From the NCBI GenBank assembly GCA_045544515.1, contig JAZPZD010000015.1, forward strand, positions 67,143 through 131,142: a stretch of DNA of 64,000 bases, written 5' to 3'. A program made the translations under genes and the position numbers. Positions 8,518 to 17,465 of the stretch are shown in pieces. How positions within the stretch are numbered: position 1 is the stretch's first letter; the number at the start of each line of letters is the position of its first letter. A model generated the notes under the pieces. The model did no database searches. It saw only the letters and a program-made list of their open reading frames with translations, and was not told where the DNA came from. The stretch comes from RGIG8748 sp045544515 (lineage in GTDB: Bacteria > Bacillota > Clostridia > UMGS1810).

Positions 8518-10251
8518 CTACTCTTCTTTTTCTATTGCACCAAACGGGCAAACATTTACGCAAAGTCCGCAGCCGTTGCACTGGGTTGCATCTATTACAA
8601 CTTTGTCATCTTTGATGCTTATTGCAGGACAGCCAAGCTTCATACACATCTTGCAGTTTTTGCACTTGTCGGTAATAGTGCAGTGTCCTATATATTTTAC
8701 ACTCTTTAAAAGTGCGCAGGGTCTCTGGGCTATTATTACAGAGGGTTCTTCCCTTTCTACCTCGGTCTTTACAACCTTTTCAAATTCCTTTACATCAAAG
8801 GGGTCGCAAACTACAACATGATCTATACCCACAGCCTTGCAAAGAGCAACGAGGTTAACCTGCTTGGTTTCTTCGCCTCTTATTGTGTAGCCTGTGGTGG
8901 GGTTATCCTGGTGGCCTGTCATACCTGTTATGGAGTTATCCAGGATTATTACGGTGTTATTGCCCTTGTTGTACACGATATCCACAAGACCTGTGATACC
9001 CGAATGCATAAAGGTGGAGTCGCCTATTACAGAAACGAGCTTTTTGTTAAACTCGCTGCCTCTCGCCTTTGCCATACCGTGAGCCGCACTTACAGATGCT
9101 CCCATACAGATGGTGGTATCAACCGACTGCAGAGGCGCTACTGCACCTAATGTGTAACAGCCTATATCGCCCGAAACCACAAGACCGAGCTTCTTTAGTA
9201 CATAGAATGTTCCTCTGTGAGGGCATCCTGCACACATAACAGGCGGTCTTACGGGGATTGGCTCATCTATTGCGGCCTTGGAGGGTGCATCTTCATTAAG
9301 AACTGCCTTTTTAATCATATTGGGGGTGTATTCGCCAAGGAGTGTAAACACATCTTTGCCTGTAACATCAAGACCGAGAGCTTTGCAGTGGTCCTCAATT
9401 ACGGGGTCTAATTCTTCTATAACATATACCTTGTCATATTTGTTGGCAAAGTCTATAATCTTCTTTTCGGGCAGCGGATAAACCATACCGAGCTTCAAGA
9501 AGTCCGCCTTGTCGCCGAGGGCTTCTTTGGCATACATATATGCAACACCTGCTGTAATTACGCCAATCTTTGAGCCGTTTTCTTCTACACTGTTAAGGGG
9601 TGTGGTTTCTGCAAATTCTTTTAACGCCTTTATTCTGTCTTCTACCACAACATGACGCTTGATAGCATTTGCAGGCATCATTACAAACTTGCCTATGTTC
9701 TTTTCGTAGTCCTTAACCTGTGCATCTTTTCTTTCGCCAAGTTCCACTAAACTCTGCGAGTGCGAAACTCTGGTGGAAAGACGGATAAATGCAGGTGTGT
9801 CAAACTCTTCCGAAAGTTCAAACGCCATACGGGTGTATTCCTTACATTCCATAGAGTCGGCAGGCTCGAGCATCATAATCTTCGATGCCTTGGCATAGTG
9901 TCTGGAATCCTGCTCGTTCTGTGACGAGTGCATACCGGGGTCGTCTGCAACACAAAATACAAGTCCGCCGTTTACACCTGTGTAGCTTACGGTAAACACG
10001 GGGTCTGCCATTACATTAAGACCTACATGCTTCATACAGCTCATAGCTCTTGCTCCGCCGATTGATGCACCTATTGCAACCTCTGCGGCAACCTTTTCGT
10101 TGGGTGACCACTCTGCATATATTTCTTCAAACTTTACTATTTCTTCTGTTATTTCTGTACTTGGAGTACCGGGATATGATGCAACAACATTTACCCCCGC
10201 CTCATACGCGCCTCGCGCTACGGCAGCGTTACCGAGTAACAATTTTTTCAT
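8518..10251 (-). CDS. iorA: Indolepyruvate:ferredoxin oxidoreductase, alpha subunit
   Basis: A 577-residue thiamine-diphosphate iron-sulfur enzyme. It has an N-terminal pyrimidine-binding domain (GNAAVARGAYEAGV, SYPGTPSTEI), a TPP/Mg-binding region (GDSTFMHSGITGL with NKGNNTVIILDNS) and a C-terminal ferredoxin domain with two 4Fe-4S motifs: CKNCKMCMKLGCP and CNGCGLCVNVCP. The catalytic couple with IorB is oxygen-sensitive and ferredoxin-linked, which indicates an anaerobe. The gene follows the acyl-CoA synthetase by 16 bp, so the ligase that makes arylacetyl-CoA and the enzyme that uses or makes it are co-expressed. Full length for the family. Confidence 0.95.
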   Translation of the reverse strand: MKKLLLGNAAVARGAYEAGVNVVASYPGTPSTEITEEIVKFEEIYAEWSPNEKVAAEVAIGASIGGARAMSCMKHVGLNVMADPVFTVSYTGVNGGLVFCVADDPGMHSSQNEQDSRHYAKASKIMMLEPADSMECKEYTRMAFELSEEFDTPAFIRLSTRVSHSQSLVELGERKDAQVKDYEKNIGKFVMMPANAIKRHVVVEDRIKALKEFAETTPLNSVEENGSKIGVITAGVAYMYAKEALGDKADFLKLGMVYPLPEKKIIDFANKYDKVYVIEELDPVIEDHCKALGLDVTGKDVFTLLGEYTPNMIKKAVLNEDAPSKAAIDEPIPVRPPVMCAGCPHRGTFYVLKKLGLVVSGDIGCYTLGAVAPLQSVDTTICMGASVSAAHGMAKARGSEFNKKLVSVIGDSTFMHSGITGLVDIVYNKGNNTVIILDNSITGMTGHQDNPTTGYTIRGEETKQVNLVALCKAVGIDHVVVCDPFDVKEFEKVVKTEVEREEPSVIIAQRPCALLKSVKYIGHCTITDKCKNCKMCMKLGCPAISIKDDKVVIDATQCNGCGLCVNVCPFGAIEKEE

Positions 10252-10267
10252 ATAGCTTATCCTCTCT

Positions 10268-11905
10268 TTATTTTATTTCGTTCTGCTTTGCTACGACACT
10301 CTCGCCGCAGTAAATCTGTCTTAACTTGGGTTTTTCTATCTTGCCTGTGGGGTTTCTGGGAACATCGGCAAAGATAACCTTGTGCGGTCTTTTGTATCTG
10401 GGCAGATCCATACAGAAATCTGTGATTTCTTCTTCTGTTAACTCTACCCCTTCTTTTGCCTGAATGATTGCCGCAGCAATTTCGCCAAGTCGTGCATCGG
10501 GAAGTCCTATTACGGCAACATCGCTTATTTTGTCGTGCTTTCTTAAAAAGTCCTCTATCTGTACGGGATACAGGTTTTCCCCGCCCGAGATGATAACATC
10601 TTTCTTGCGGTCTACAAGGTAGATAAAGCCGTCTTCGTCTTCGGATGCCATATCTCCTGTAAAGAGCCAGCCGTCACAGAGCACCTCGTTTGTTGCCTTT
10701 TCGTCTTTGTAATATGCAGTCATTACGCCGGGGCCTTTGACAGCAAGCTCGCCTACATCGCCTTTTTTGACTTCGTTTCTGTTTTCGTCAACTATTTTGG
10801 TCTGCCAGAGATATCCCGGCTTGCCTATTGCACCTACCTTGTGCTCATTTTCCATACCCAAGTGCACACATCCGGGTCCGATAGACTCGGACAGTCCGTA
10901 GTTGGTGTCGTACATATGATTTGGAAAGTAGGATTTCCATCTTCTTATAAGGCTGGGGGGAACAGGCTGTGCACCTATGTGCATAAGACGCCACATAGAA
11001 AGGTCATAGTCCGAAAGATTGATTTCTTCTCTTTCTATTGCATCCAATATATCCTGTGCCCATGGAACCAGAAGCCACACGATAGAGCATTTTTCATCGG
11101 ACACTGCCTTCAAAATCCACTCGGGCTTGATACCCTTTAAGAGCACCGCCTTGCCGCCTACCAGAAAGCTGCCGAACCAGTGCATCTTGGCTCCTGTGTG
11201 ATACAGGGGCGGTATGCAAAGGAACACATCGTCTTTGGTCTGTTTGTGGTGGTCCTGCTCTGTCATTGCCGCGTGGACAAGGCTCTGGTGTTTATGAATA
11301 ATAGCCTTGGGGAAACCCGTAGTTCCCGAAGAAAAATATATTGCGGCATAGTCGTCATCTGTAAGCTTGATTGCAGGGCTCTTTGACGAGCAGTACGCAA
11401 CAAGCTCATCATAGCTCTCTGCAAATGTGGGGCAATCCTCTCCCAGATAAAGCCACATCTTGACACGCTTTACCTTCGAGCAAATCTGCTCTACTCTGCC
11501 TGTAAATTCGGGTCCGAAGATGATAGCATCGGCATCGGCAAGCTCCAGACAATATTTGATTTCGTCTGCGGCATATCTGTAATTAAGCGGTACCGCCATA
11601 GCACCTGTTTTGAGTATTCCGAAATATATAGGCAGCCACTCTATGCAGTTCATAAGAAGTATGGCAACCTTGTCGCCTTTTTTGATACCTCTTGTTAAAA
11701 GGAAGTTTGCAAAGCGGTTTGCCTGCTTATTAAACTCACTCCAGGTGATTTCCTTTCTGTACGCCTCTCTGGGGTTTGTTTCAATAAGTGAATACTCCCT
11801 CCAGGTCATTGGAGACTGTTTTTCCAGTTTGGGATTTATCTCCACAAGGCTGACATCATTGGGATAAAAATCTGCGTTTTTTTGTAGAATTTCTGTAATA
11901 GGCAT
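10268..11905 (-). CDS. AMP-forming acyl-CoA synthetase, probably aryl-acid-CoA ligase
   Basis: A 545-residue member of the adenylate-forming enzymes. Core motifs are YFSSGTTGFPKAIIHKH (P-loop-like), YGLSESIG, GWLFTGD, DRKKDVIISGGENLYP and the C-terminal NPTGKIEK with the catalytic Lys. It activates a carboxylic acid to acyl-AMP and then acyl-CoA. The substrate is not readable from the motifs. Its place between a Na+ symporter and iorAB, under a tyrosine T-box, makes phenylacetate, 4-hydroxyphenylacetate or indoleacetate the best guesses. A medium-chain fatty acid is the alternative. It starts 26 bp after the symporter stop. Confidence 0.87.
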   Translation of the reverse strand: MPITEILQKNADFYPNDVSLVEINPKLEKQSPMTWREYSLIETNPREAYRKEITWSEFNKQANRFANFLLTRGIKKGDKVAILLMNCIEWLPIYFGILKTGAMAVPLNYRYAADEIKYCLELADADAIIFGPEFTGRVEQICSKVKRVKMWLYLGEDCPTFAESYDELVAYCSSKSPAIKLTDDDYAAIYFSSGTTGFPKAIIHKHQSLVHAAMTEQDHHKQTKDDVFLCIPPLYHTGAKMHWFGSFLVGGKAVLLKGIKPEWILKAVSDEKCSIVWLLVPWAQDILDAIEREEINLSDYDLSMWRLMHIGAQPVPPSLIRRWKSYFPNHMYDTNYGLSESIGPGCVHLGMENEHKVGAIGKPGYLWQTKIVDENRNEVKKGDVGELAVKGPGVMTAYYKDEKATNEVLCDGWLFTGDMASEDEDGFIYLVDRKKDVIISGGENLYPVQIEDFLRKHDKISDVAVIGLPDARLGEIAAAIIQAKEGVELTEEEITDFCMDLPRYKRPHKVIFADVPRNPTGKIEKPKLRQIYCGESVVAKQNEIK

Positions 11906-11931
11906 AAGTCTTTATGTCCTTTCAAATTTAT

Positions 11932-13476
11932 TTACTCGCCGAGAGATTTCTTGGCAAAAACCACAACCTCGCGGTCATAACATACAAACATTTCTTCTGT
12001 CTTTTGTGCGTCCATTTTAGGTGTAACAAGGCTCACTATCGGCACTATTACAAGGCCGCCGAGCATTGCTATAACACCGCAGTTAATGGGAGACTGGAGT
12101 ATAACGGGAAATGCGGGTCTAAACAGCATATTAAGTATCATTATACCTGCACCGAATACAAAGCTTATCCATACAGACGCTTTGGTTGCCTTTTTCCAGT
12201 ACAAGCCATATAAGAACGGTGCTAAAAATGCCCCTGCCAAAGCACCCCAGGATATACCCATCATATCGGCAATGGCACTTAATTTGTCTTTGTTAAGTGC
12301 AATATATGCAGATATTACAATGAATACTACTATGAGAACTCTCATTATGAAAACCTGTTTTTTGTCTGTCATATTCTTTACAATGTGGTCTTTTAAAAGG
12401 TCCAGTGTAAGAGTGGAACTCGACGCCAGTACAAGTGAAGAAAGTGTAGACATAGATGCCGAAAGCACCAGTATTATAACAACTGCAATGAGTATATCGG
12501 GAAGTCCCGAAAGCATTGTGGGAATAATTGCATCAAATCCGCCCTCGATAGAGCCATCGGCAAGAAATGTTAGTTTGTCTGTAAAGAGTCTTCCGAAACC
12601 GCCGAGGAAATAACAACCTCCTGCAACGACAAGAGCAAACACTGTGGAAATGATTGTACCCTTGGTGATATCCTTTTCGCTCTTTATGGCGTAGAACTTC
12701 TGCACCATCTGCGGAAGTCCCCAGGTGCCAAGCGATGTGAGTATTACTACAAACAAAAGATTTAACGGGTCGGGTCCGAAGAATGAATTAAAAGCACCCG
12801 GTGCCATACCCTCTCCCTCAATCTGTGCAAGTCCGTTTAAGGAAGCTATAAAACCTCCGTTTTTGGAAAGGACTGCAGCAATAACAGCAACAATTCCAAA
12901 GAGCATTATGATACCCTGGATAAAGTCATTGATTGCAGTTGCCATATATCCGCCTGCTATAACATAGATACCCGTAAGTACTGCCATAATTATTACGCAC
13001 ATAGAGTAATCTATGCTTGGAAACGCCATAGAGAAAAGTCTGGAAAGACCGTTGTACAGCGATGCGGTGTACGGTATAAGGAATACAAAAACTATAACCG
13101 ATGCCGCGATTTTTAGTGCAGGACTTAAGAACCTTTTGCCAAAGAATTCGGGCATTGTGGCACTGGATAAGTGTTGGCTCATAAGTCGTGTTCTTCTGCC
13201 TAATACTATCCAGGCAAGAAGAGAGCCCAAAACGGCATTGCCTATGCCTATCCAGGTTGACGCTATGCCGAACTTCCAGCCAAACTGACCTGCATATCCT
13301 ACAAATATAACAGCGGAAAAATACGATGTTCCGTATGCAAAAGCGGTAAGCCAGGGACCTACCGAACGGCCGCCTAACACAAAACCGCTGACATCTGTGG
13401 AATTCTTACGGCAGTAAAGCCCTACCGCAATCATAACCGCGAAGAAAACAATGAGTAAACCTAATTTCAGTAACAT
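11932..13476 (-). CDS. Sodium:solute symporter (SSS family)
   Basis: A 514-residue membrane protein with about 13 hydrophobic helices and SSS/PutP-like sequence: VSGFVLGGRSVGPWLTAFAYG near the N-terminus, and LGTWGLPQMVQKFYAIKS and ASMSTLSSLVLASSSTLTLD further on. It uses the sodium gradient to import a small organic solute. ATG at 13476 is chosen because AAAGGGTGG precedes it; the GTG nine bases earlier overlaps the RBS. It is the first gene after the T-box leader. The substrate is probably an aryl acid or an aromatic amino acid, inferred only from the operon. Confidence 0.88.
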   Translation of the reverse strand: MLLKLGLLIVFFAVMIAVGLYCRKNSTDVSGFVLGGRSVGPWLTAFAYGTSYFSAVIFVGYAGQFGWKFGIASTWIGIGNAVLGSLLAWIVLGRRTRLMSQHLSSATMPEFFGKRFLSPALKIAASVIVFVFLIPYTASLYNGLSRLFSMAFPSIDYSMCVIIMAVLTGIYVIAGGYMATAINDFIQGIIMLFGIVAVIAAVLSKNGGFIASLNGLAQIEGEGMAPGAFNSFFGPDPLNLLFVVILTSLGTWGLPQMVQKFYAIKSEKDITKGTIISTVFALVVAGGCYFLGGFGRLFTDKLTFLADGSIEGGFDAIIPTMLSGLPDILIAVVIILVLSASMSTLSSLVLASSSTLTLDLLKDHIVKNMTDKKQVFIMRVLIVVFIVISAYIALNKDKLSAIADMMGISWGALAGAFLAPFLYGLYWKKATKASVWISFVFGAGIMILNMLFRPAFPVILQSPINCGVIAMLGGLVIVPIVSLVTPKMDAQKTEEMFVCYDREVVVFAKKSLGE

Positions 13477-13510
13477 TTTTACCACCCTTTCTAAAATTCA
13501 GGGCGAAAAC

Positions 13511-13550
13511 AAAAAAATCCCGCCCTCAAGAAATAAATCCAGAGGACGAG
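13511..13550 (-). terminator. T-box-controlled intrinsic terminator
   Basis: On the minus strand CTCGTCCTC pairs with GAGGGCGGG and is followed by ATTTTTTT. It lies downstream of the T-box sequence and is the attenuator that the antiterminator replaces when uncharged tRNA binds. Confidence 0.9.
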
Positions 13551-13798
13551 ATATAATCTCGCGGTACCACCTCAGTTTATCGGTTTCTCACAAAACCGAC
13601 CTCATCAGGTACTAAATAATACCTTAGTTCTATAACGGGAACTCCCGTTGCAGCCTACTTGGACAAACGCCCTTTTGGTGCACTGCTCGCAAGATGTATT
13701 CGGATATGCCATCGTCATTGCCTCGCACCACCCGGCAACTCTCTCCAAACTCAAAACACGCCTACTTGTTCTCGGTCATCGCATTTTCTTATGAAATT
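13511..13798 (-). promoter_or_regulatory. T-box riboswitch leader, tyrosine specifier
   Basis: The minus strand carries the T-box core AGGTGGTACCGCG at 13572-13560, a Stem I region with AGAGAG and a GGGTGGTGCGAGG distal loop, and a specifier segment CCGAATACATC. The specifier codon after GAA is TAC (13698-13696), which is tyrosine. The variable base in the TGGT bulge would pair with an A discriminator, as in tRNA-Tyr. The terminator stem follows, then the symporter gene. Uncharged tRNA-Tyr should stabilise the antiterminator and turn on the four genes. Confidence 0.93.
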
Positions 13799-13804
13799 AA
13801 ATAA

Positions 13805-13833
13805 ATTCTACCACACAAAACACCCAAAGTCAA
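13805..13833 (-). promoter_or_regulatory. Sigma-A-type promoter of the T-box operon
   Basis: TTGACT at 13833-13828 and TAGAAT at 13810-13805 with a 17-bp spacer, a few bases upstream of the predicted start of the T-box leader. Confidence 0.75.
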
Positions 13834-13866
13834 GATGTTTATGCAAAAAAAGTTGTTTTTTGTTTG

Positions 13867-14874
13867 TTATTCCGTTCTTACAAAGCTATCGGAAATCTCT
13901 TCTACATACAATTCATATGCGTCGGTGTACTCCTTGGGGAATGCCATCTCAAAATAACGGATATATTCATCAACATAGCACATCTGATAGTAGCATATGC
14001 CGTCTTTTTCCATATTGAGAGCAAACCAGTCCTCGCCCAGGGTATCATACAGATTGACACCGCCGATGTCCGATTTGGTATTTGCCAGAACCTCGTCTGC
14101 ACTTAACTTGTTTGAGTTTTTCATAGCACCGATATCGATATACGCACTCTTGTCCTTGGCAACATAACGAAGTCTGTCGCCAAAGTCGTTTTTGAATTTG
14201 AAATCCGAAGGAAGTGCACACTTGTAATTAAAATCACCGTTTGTAAGGGTGGTGTAGCTCCTGTCGGCATTGCCGGGGGTTAGTCCGTATGCAAATTCAA
14301 AGTCGGCAGAGGAATTTTCGTCGGATTCTGCCTCCATAGAGTTTTCTTCTTTATCTTTATCTTTCTCTTTATCTTTATCGGGAGCTTCCTCGTCCTTTGT
14401 GTCTTGGGATTTCTTTTGCTCATTGTTTGTGATATCCTGCGAAGTAGAAAGCTCTTCTCCCTCGGTGTTTTCGCTATTCATACTGTTTATCGCAACAAAG
14501 CCCAGTATCGTAGCGAGGGCTATTACCACAACAACCAAAAAGGCTATTATAAATATAAACACATTTTTTTGATTGGTATTCTTCTCTCGGGGGACATCAG
14601 TTTTTGCCCTTTGGGGTGCACTTGCAGCTTGCTTTCTGGGTGCTGTTTCGGCAGGCTTGACGCTCTTTTTCTGCGTCGGCGGGGTCTCCCTTTTGGGACT
14701 TGGGGCGTCGTTTGAAGCGTATACCCTTTCATAATCCTTTATTGTAGGTATTGCCATAGTCTTGCCCAATGTGTCGCCCAAGCTGTCATTTTTTGTTTCG
14801 CCTATGTAACTTCCGCATTCACCGCAAAAAACCGTGCCGTCATCATAGGTTTTGCCGCATTTCGGACATATCAT
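13867..14874 (-). CDS. Zinc-ribbon membrane protein
   Basis: A 335-residue protein. The N-terminus is a zinc ribbon (MICPKCGKTY...VFCGECGSYIG, two CxxC pairs). Next come a basic, Pro/Lys/Ala-rich linker, one transmembrane helix (about residues 103-128), an acidic Glu/Asp/Lys low-complexity stretch, and a C-terminal extracytoplasmic domain of about 150 residues that I do not recognise. ATG at 14874 is chosen: GGAG lies 8 bp before it, whereas the GTG at 14883 overlaps that RBS. It lies 24 bp after another zinc-ribbon gene, so the two are co-transcribed. A role in envelope sensing or assembly is possible but not shown. Confidence 0.7.
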   Translation of the reverse strand: MICPKCGKTYDDGTVFCGECGSYIGETKNDSLGDTLGKTMAIPTIKDYERVYASNDAPSPKRETPPTQKKSVKPAETAPRKQAASAPQRAKTDVPREKNTNQKNVFIFIIAFLVVVVIALATILGFVAINSMNSENTEGEELSTSQDITNNEQKKSQDTKDEEAPDKDKEKDKDKEENSMEAESDENSSADFEFAYGLTPGNADRSYTTLTNGDFNYKCALPSDFKFKNDFGDRLRYVAKDKSAYIDIGAMKNSNKLSADEVLANTKSDIGGVNLYDTLGEDWFALNMEKDGICYYQMCYVDEYIRYFEMAFPKEYTDAYELYVEEISDSFVRTE

Positions 14875-14898
14875 ATCAAACACTCCGTTTCAAATAAA

Positions 14899-15288
14899 TC
14901 ATTCCAGATTTTTGCCGCAATTTGCACAAACCTTGGCATCGGGCTCATTTACCTGTCCGCAGATACACGCATCGGCATCAGTAGATGTGCCTTTTTCGTT
15001 ATCTATTTCTTCAATCTTTGCTCTGTATTTTTTTATGAGGTCATTTCGGCTGCATATTTCCTCAAGATAACTCATATAGTCGGCTCTGGGAATATCGCCT
15101 TCGGGATTTAAAACACACCAGTTATAGAGTTTAACTCCGATTTCGCTGGAGATATCCTTGATTTCATTTTCCAGCTTTTTTATAGAAGACTTGAGCCTGG
15201 TCTTTTTGATAGCAGCCTTTGAGCCTGTACCTACTGTCTTTAAGCCACTATTTATTCCTGATATAATTTTATTTGTAAAATCTGACAT
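14899..15288 (-). CDS. Small zinc-ribbon protein with helical N-terminus
   Basis: A 129-residue cytoplasmic protein. Residues 1-100 are highly charged and predicted to form helices or a coiled coil (KKTRLKSSIKKLENEIKDI...). The C-terminus is a zinc ribbon (CICGQVNEPDAKVCANCG, CxC then CxxC). No enzyme signature is present. Proteins of this layout are common in clostridia beside membrane zinc-ribbon proteins, and the function is unknown. It is the first gene of a two-gene operon with the protein at 13867-14874. Confidence 0.65.
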   Translation of the reverse strand: MSDFTNKIISGINSGLKTVGTGSKAAIKKTRLKSSIKKLENEIKDISSEIGVKLYNWCVLNPEGDIPRADYMSYLEEICSRNDLIKKYRAKIEEIDNEKGTSTDADACICGQVNEPDAKVCANCGKNLE

Positions 15289-15373
15289 ATATACCCTCCA
15301 AAAACTTTATTTCATATTAATAATAATACAAACCGTGTGTTTTGTCAATTAGTATACTGTCGTTTCATTTGGC

Positions 15374-15402
15374 TTGAATTAAAAATGGTTTTGTGGTATA
15401 AT
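15374..15402 (+). promoter_or_regulatory. Promoter of the G3E GTPase pair
   Basis: TTGAAT and TATAAT separated by 17 bp, 30 bp upstream of the first GTPase start codon. Confidence 0.7.
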
Positions 15403-15432
15403 TAACATATATTTCTATCGGAGGGTGATTAT

Positions 15433-16488
15433 ATGACAAAAATTGATATTTTCTCGGGATTTCTCGGTGCGGGAAAGACTACACTTATTAAAAAACTTAT
15501 AACAGAAGCCTACAAAGGCGAAAAACTGGTCCTTATAGAAAACGAATTCGGACAGATAGGCATAGACGGGGCATTTATGCAGGATGCAGGCATCGAAGTT
15601 ACCGAAATGAATTCGGGCTGCATCTGTTGCTCGCTTGTGGGAGACTTTGGCGAGGCACTTAAAAAAGTCCTTACCGAATATGCCCCCGACAGAATACTCA
15701 TTGAGCCCTCGGGCGTGGGTAAGTTAAGCGATGTAATCCGTGCTGTAGAAAACATTGACGCCAAGGATGCCGTTCTTAATTCCTTTACAACTGTTGCAGA
15801 TGTAAACAAATGCAAGATGTATCTTAAAAACTTTGGGGAATTTTTTGGCGACCAGATTGAAAACGCCGCAACCATAGTACTTAGCCACACACAAAAAGCA
15901 AACGGCGAAAAGATTGAAGAATGTATCAAACTTTTAAGAGAGCACAACCCCTCTTGCGTTATTGTTACAACTCCGTGGGACAGCATATCGGGCGAGGCGC
16001 TCCTTGACGCTATGGAAAACAGAGACACCCTTGAAAAAGAACTCGAAAATTTAAAAAACGAAGAGGTGTGCCCCCTTTGCAACCACCATCACGAGCATCA
16101 CGACCACGACTGTGATTGCCACGAGTACGAGCATCACCATCACGACTGCGATTGCCACGAGCATGAGCATCACCATCACGACTGTGATTGCCACGAACAC
16201 GAGCATCATCACCATCACGCAGACGAGGTTTTTACAAGCTGGGGCAAAGAAACCGCAAAGAAATTTACCAAAGAAGATATACAAAAGGCTCTCACCGAAC
16301 TTTCAAACTCCGAAAAATACGGCACAATCCTCCGTGCGAAGGGCGTTGTGGCATCGGAGGATAGCTTTATCCACTTTGATTATATCCCCGGCGAAATCGA
16401 CATACGCGAAGGCTCCCCTGCGGTAATCGGCAGACTTTGTGTAATAGGCGCCGACATAAGCCAAGAGGCACTTGACAATCTTTTCTAA
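15433..16488 (+). CDS. G3E (CobW/YjiA-like) GTPase with His/Cys-rich metal-binding repeats
   Basis: A 351-residue P-loop metallochaperone-type GTPase. It has Walker A GFLGAGKTTLIK (about residues 9-20), the metal-site motif SGCICCSL (CxCC, near residue 60), and the switch region EPSGVGKLSD. At residues 216-265 it carries a His/Asp/Cys-rich insertion with three 12-residue repeats of the form DCDCHExEHHHH, encoded by 36-bp DNA repeats at 16108-16215. The C-terminal CobW domain follows. G3E proteins with His-rich stretches deliver zinc (or another metal) to client proteins and are often induced under zinc limitation. ATG at 15433 follows GGAGGGTGAT. A related gene starts 17 bp downstream. Confidence 0.9.
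   Translation: MTKIDIFSGFLGAGKTTLIKKLITEAYKGEKLVLIENEFGQIGIDGAFMQDAGIEVTEMNSGCICCSLVGDFGEALKKVLTEYAPDRILIEPSGVGKLSDVIRAVENIDAKDAVLNSFTTVADVNKCKMYLKNFGEFFGDQIENAATIVLSHTQKANGEKIEECIKLLREHNPSCVIVTTPWDSISGEALLDAMENRDTLEKELENLKNEEVCPLCNHHHEHHDHDCDCHEYEHHHHDCDCHEHEHHHHDCDCHEHEHHHHHADEVFTSWGKETAKKFTKEDIQKALTELSNSEKYGTILRAKGVVASEDSFIHFDYIPGEIDIREGSPAVIGRLCVIGADISQEALDNLF
16108..16215 (+). repeat. Three tandem 36-bp repeats encoding a metal-binding segment
   Basis: Units 16108-16143, 16144-16179 and 16180-16215 each encode DCDCHE-Y/H-EHHHH. They differ by a few mostly synonymous substitutions. Together they suggest duplication with selection on the metal-binding residues. Confidence 0.85.
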
Positions 16489-16504
16489 AACGAGGTGAAT
16501 TTTT

Positions 16505-17452
16505 ATGGCATCACAAATACCGCTGTATGTTTTTACAGGCTTTCTGGAAGCAGGAAAAACCAAAGCAATACAAGAAACACTGCAGGACAAGAGATTTCAT
16601 AACGGCGAGAGGACTTTGCTTCTCCTTTGCGAAGAGGGAATAGAAGAATATGACCTTTCGCGGTTTTGCGGAGGCAATGTTTTTTTAGAAAAGGTAGAAA
16701 ACGAAGAGGATTTGAGCGAAAGCTATCTTCTTTCGCTCCAAAAGAAACACAAGATAGAAAGAGTTATTGTGGAATACAACGGAATGTGGCTATTAAATTC
16801 CCTCTACAACAACCTGCCCGAAAAGTGGTTTGTATATCAGGAAATTTTGTTTGCAGATGCTGCGACTTTTGTAAACTACAATGCCAATATGCGTCCCTTT
16901 GTGGTGGACAAGTTTACCAATGCGGAGCTCGTTGTGTTTAACCGTTCAGACAGCTCCACCGACAAAGACGAATTCCACAAAATAGTAAGGGGGATTTCCA
17001 GAAGATGTGCCATATCATATGAATTGGAAGACGGCACTATGGAATACGACGACAAGGAGGATCCCCTCCCCTTTGACATCGACGCCCCTGTAATAGAAAT
17101 CAAAGACCGCGACTATGCACTGTGGTTCAGAGATATGGCAGAGGATATGAAAAAATACATCGGAAAGACTGTTAAGTTTAAGGGCATCGTAGCCGTAAGC
17201 GACAAATTTGCTCAAGGTACTGTTGTATGCGGCAGACATGTTATGACCTGCTGTGTTGACGATATTGAGTTTAAGGGAATGGTGGCAATTCTGCCAGAGG
17301 GTACTACCCTTAACAATCGCGACTGGGTAACGGTGACCGCCCTTTTTACACGCGAATACCACAAGCTCTACAGGTCAAAGGGCCCTGTGCTAAAGGTAAC
17401 GGAGGTCGTACAAAGCGAAAAACCAGAGCAAGAGGTTGCGACTTTTTATTGA
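16505..17452 (+). CDS. CobW-like GTPase fused to a YcgQ/DUF1980-like C-terminal domain
   Basis: A 315-residue protein. The N-terminal half is a diverged G3E domain with Walker A GFLEAGKT (residues 12-19) but without the CxCC metal motif of its neighbour. The C-terminal third (VKFKGIVAV...GTVVCGRHVMTCC...WVTVTALF) resembles the OB-like domain of the TIGR03943/YcgQ family, which is normally found with a permease. It therefore looks like a fusion of two partners often encoded as separate genes in metal-related operons. It is 17 bp downstream of the His-rich GTPase and is co-transcribed. A zinc-trafficking role is an inference. Confidence 0.75.
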   Translation: MASQIPLYVFTGFLEAGKTKAIQETLQDKRFHNGERTLLLLCEEGIEEYDLSRFCGGNVFLEKVENEEDLSESYLLSLQKKHKIERVIVEYNGMWLLNSLYNNLPEKWFVYQEILFADAATFVNYNANMRPFVVDKFTNAELVVFNRSDSSTDKDEFHKIVRGISRRCAISYELEDGTMEYDDKEDPLPFDIDAPVIEIKDRDYALWFRDMAEDMKKYIGKTVKFKGIVAVSDKFAQGTVVCGRHVMTCCVDDIEFKGMVAILPEGTTLNNRDWVTVTALFTREYHKLYRSKGPVLKVTEVVQSEKPEQEVATFY

Positions 17453-17465
17453 TTTTTGTTTTAAC

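Noticed and set aside
13500..13860. Possible small gene in the 380-bp gap before the symporter
   Set aside because: The sequence is fully accounted for by a promoter and T-box leader.
15510..16284. Long minus-strand frames opposite the His-rich GTPase
   Set aside because: They are antisense shadows created by codon bias and the 36-bp repeats; no RBS.
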